DNA from: Cupriavidus malaysiensis
GTDB lineage: Bacteria; Pseudomonadota; Gammaproteobacteria; Burkholderiales; Burkholderiaceae
Direction: 5' to 3'
NCBI RefSeq assembly: GCF_001854325.1
Contig: NZ_CP017754.1
Span: 2,914,001 to 2,978,000 of the forward strand
Length of the DNA: 64,000 nucleotides
Both the position numbers and the translations under genes were made by a program. How positions within the stretch are numbered: position 1 is the first letter of the stretch; each line of letters opens with the position of its first letter. Of the stretch, positions 63,846-64,000 are shown in pieces. The notes below the pieces were generated by a model, which saw nothing but the letters and a program-made list of their open reading frames with translations, was not told the DNA's origin and made no database searches.

Positions 63846-64000
63846 GCGCGGCAGGCGACGCCCTCCGGACCGAGGAAGGCGGACGCCTCCCGCCCGGTCG
63901 GCCGGCGGCGCCCGCGTGTCGCCGCGCGGCGCGGCGCGGCGAGCTGCCCGGCGCACCACGCCGCCACGCGCGCAGGTGCCCGGTGCCGGCCAGACCTTAT

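Noticed and set aside
63846..64000. Possible gene entering from the right edge
   Set aside because: Frames on both strands are short, Arg/Ala-rich and without motif or ribosome site.

Overview
The window is GC-rich DNA with dense, short-spaced operons typical of Burkholderiales. The gene set points to Burkholderiaceae, most likely Cupriavidus or a close Ralstonia relative. The markers are a phasin gene with its own promoter palindrome, BoxR with a benzoate-CoA ligase, Bug-type binding proteins, an aceE/aceF/lpd operon divergent from a FixL/FixJ-like pair, and a betaproteobacterial proteasome homologue (BPH). The assignment rests on gene content only. No rRNA, CRISPR array, insertion sequence or prophage was seen. 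There is one tRNA, an initiator tRNA-Met.

Layout. 1-7.9 kb holds the 5' part of a YoaA/DinG-type helicase, a YdcH-like small protein, an exported coiled-coil protein, tex and kup. 8.2-10.5 kb holds a Bug-family binding protein, two related palindromes and a catalytically degenerate NUDIX/winged-helix regulator. 10.5-19.3 kb is a seven-gene minus-strand unit for aromatic acid uptake and activation: benzoate-CoA ligase, alpha/beta hydrolase, ABC binding protein and livHMGF. It faces boxR across a promoter carrying TGCA boxes. 19.5-24.4 kb is housekeeping: tRNA-fMet, a NUDIX hydrolase, aat, bpt, pyrD and an aldo-keto reductase. 24.6-27.5 kb is a TrpXYZ-like ABC transporter. 27.6-30.1 kb is lutA-lutB followed by a 100-residue orphan where lutC is expected. 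30.3-34.5 kb holds an IclR regulator, the fused remains of an AraC regulator and a cytochrome P450, then a GntR regulator with an FAD-linked dehydrogenase. 34.6-39.3 kb holds a PBP7-type endopeptidase, then a histone-deacetylase-like gene, an EamA exporter, a thioesterase and a nitroreductase in one direction.

39.4-40.4 kb is phaP with its promoter and several hairpins. After an AT-rich stretch, 41.0-51.8 kb is an adhesion cluster: pilin, chaperone, usher, second chaperone, a 1011-residue haemagglutinin-type exoprotein with GLUG repeats, a putative tip adhesin and an orphan NarL-type response regulator. No outer-membrane TpsB transporter for the exoprotein lies in the window. The arrangement recalls the fha/fim locus of Bordetella.

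51.8-58.9 kb is the pyruvate dehydrogenase operon (aceE, aceF, BPH, lpd) ending in a strong terminator. It is divergent from a membrane sensor kinase and FixJ-like regulator. The window closes with a CbiM-like membrane protein and a small membrane protein.

The observations most worth following are the proteasome-like gene between E2 and E3 of pyruvate dehydrogenase, the exoprotein embedded in a chaperone-usher operon, the Bug/NUDIX-regulator pair as a possible NAD-precursor uptake module, and the orphan gene replacing lutC.
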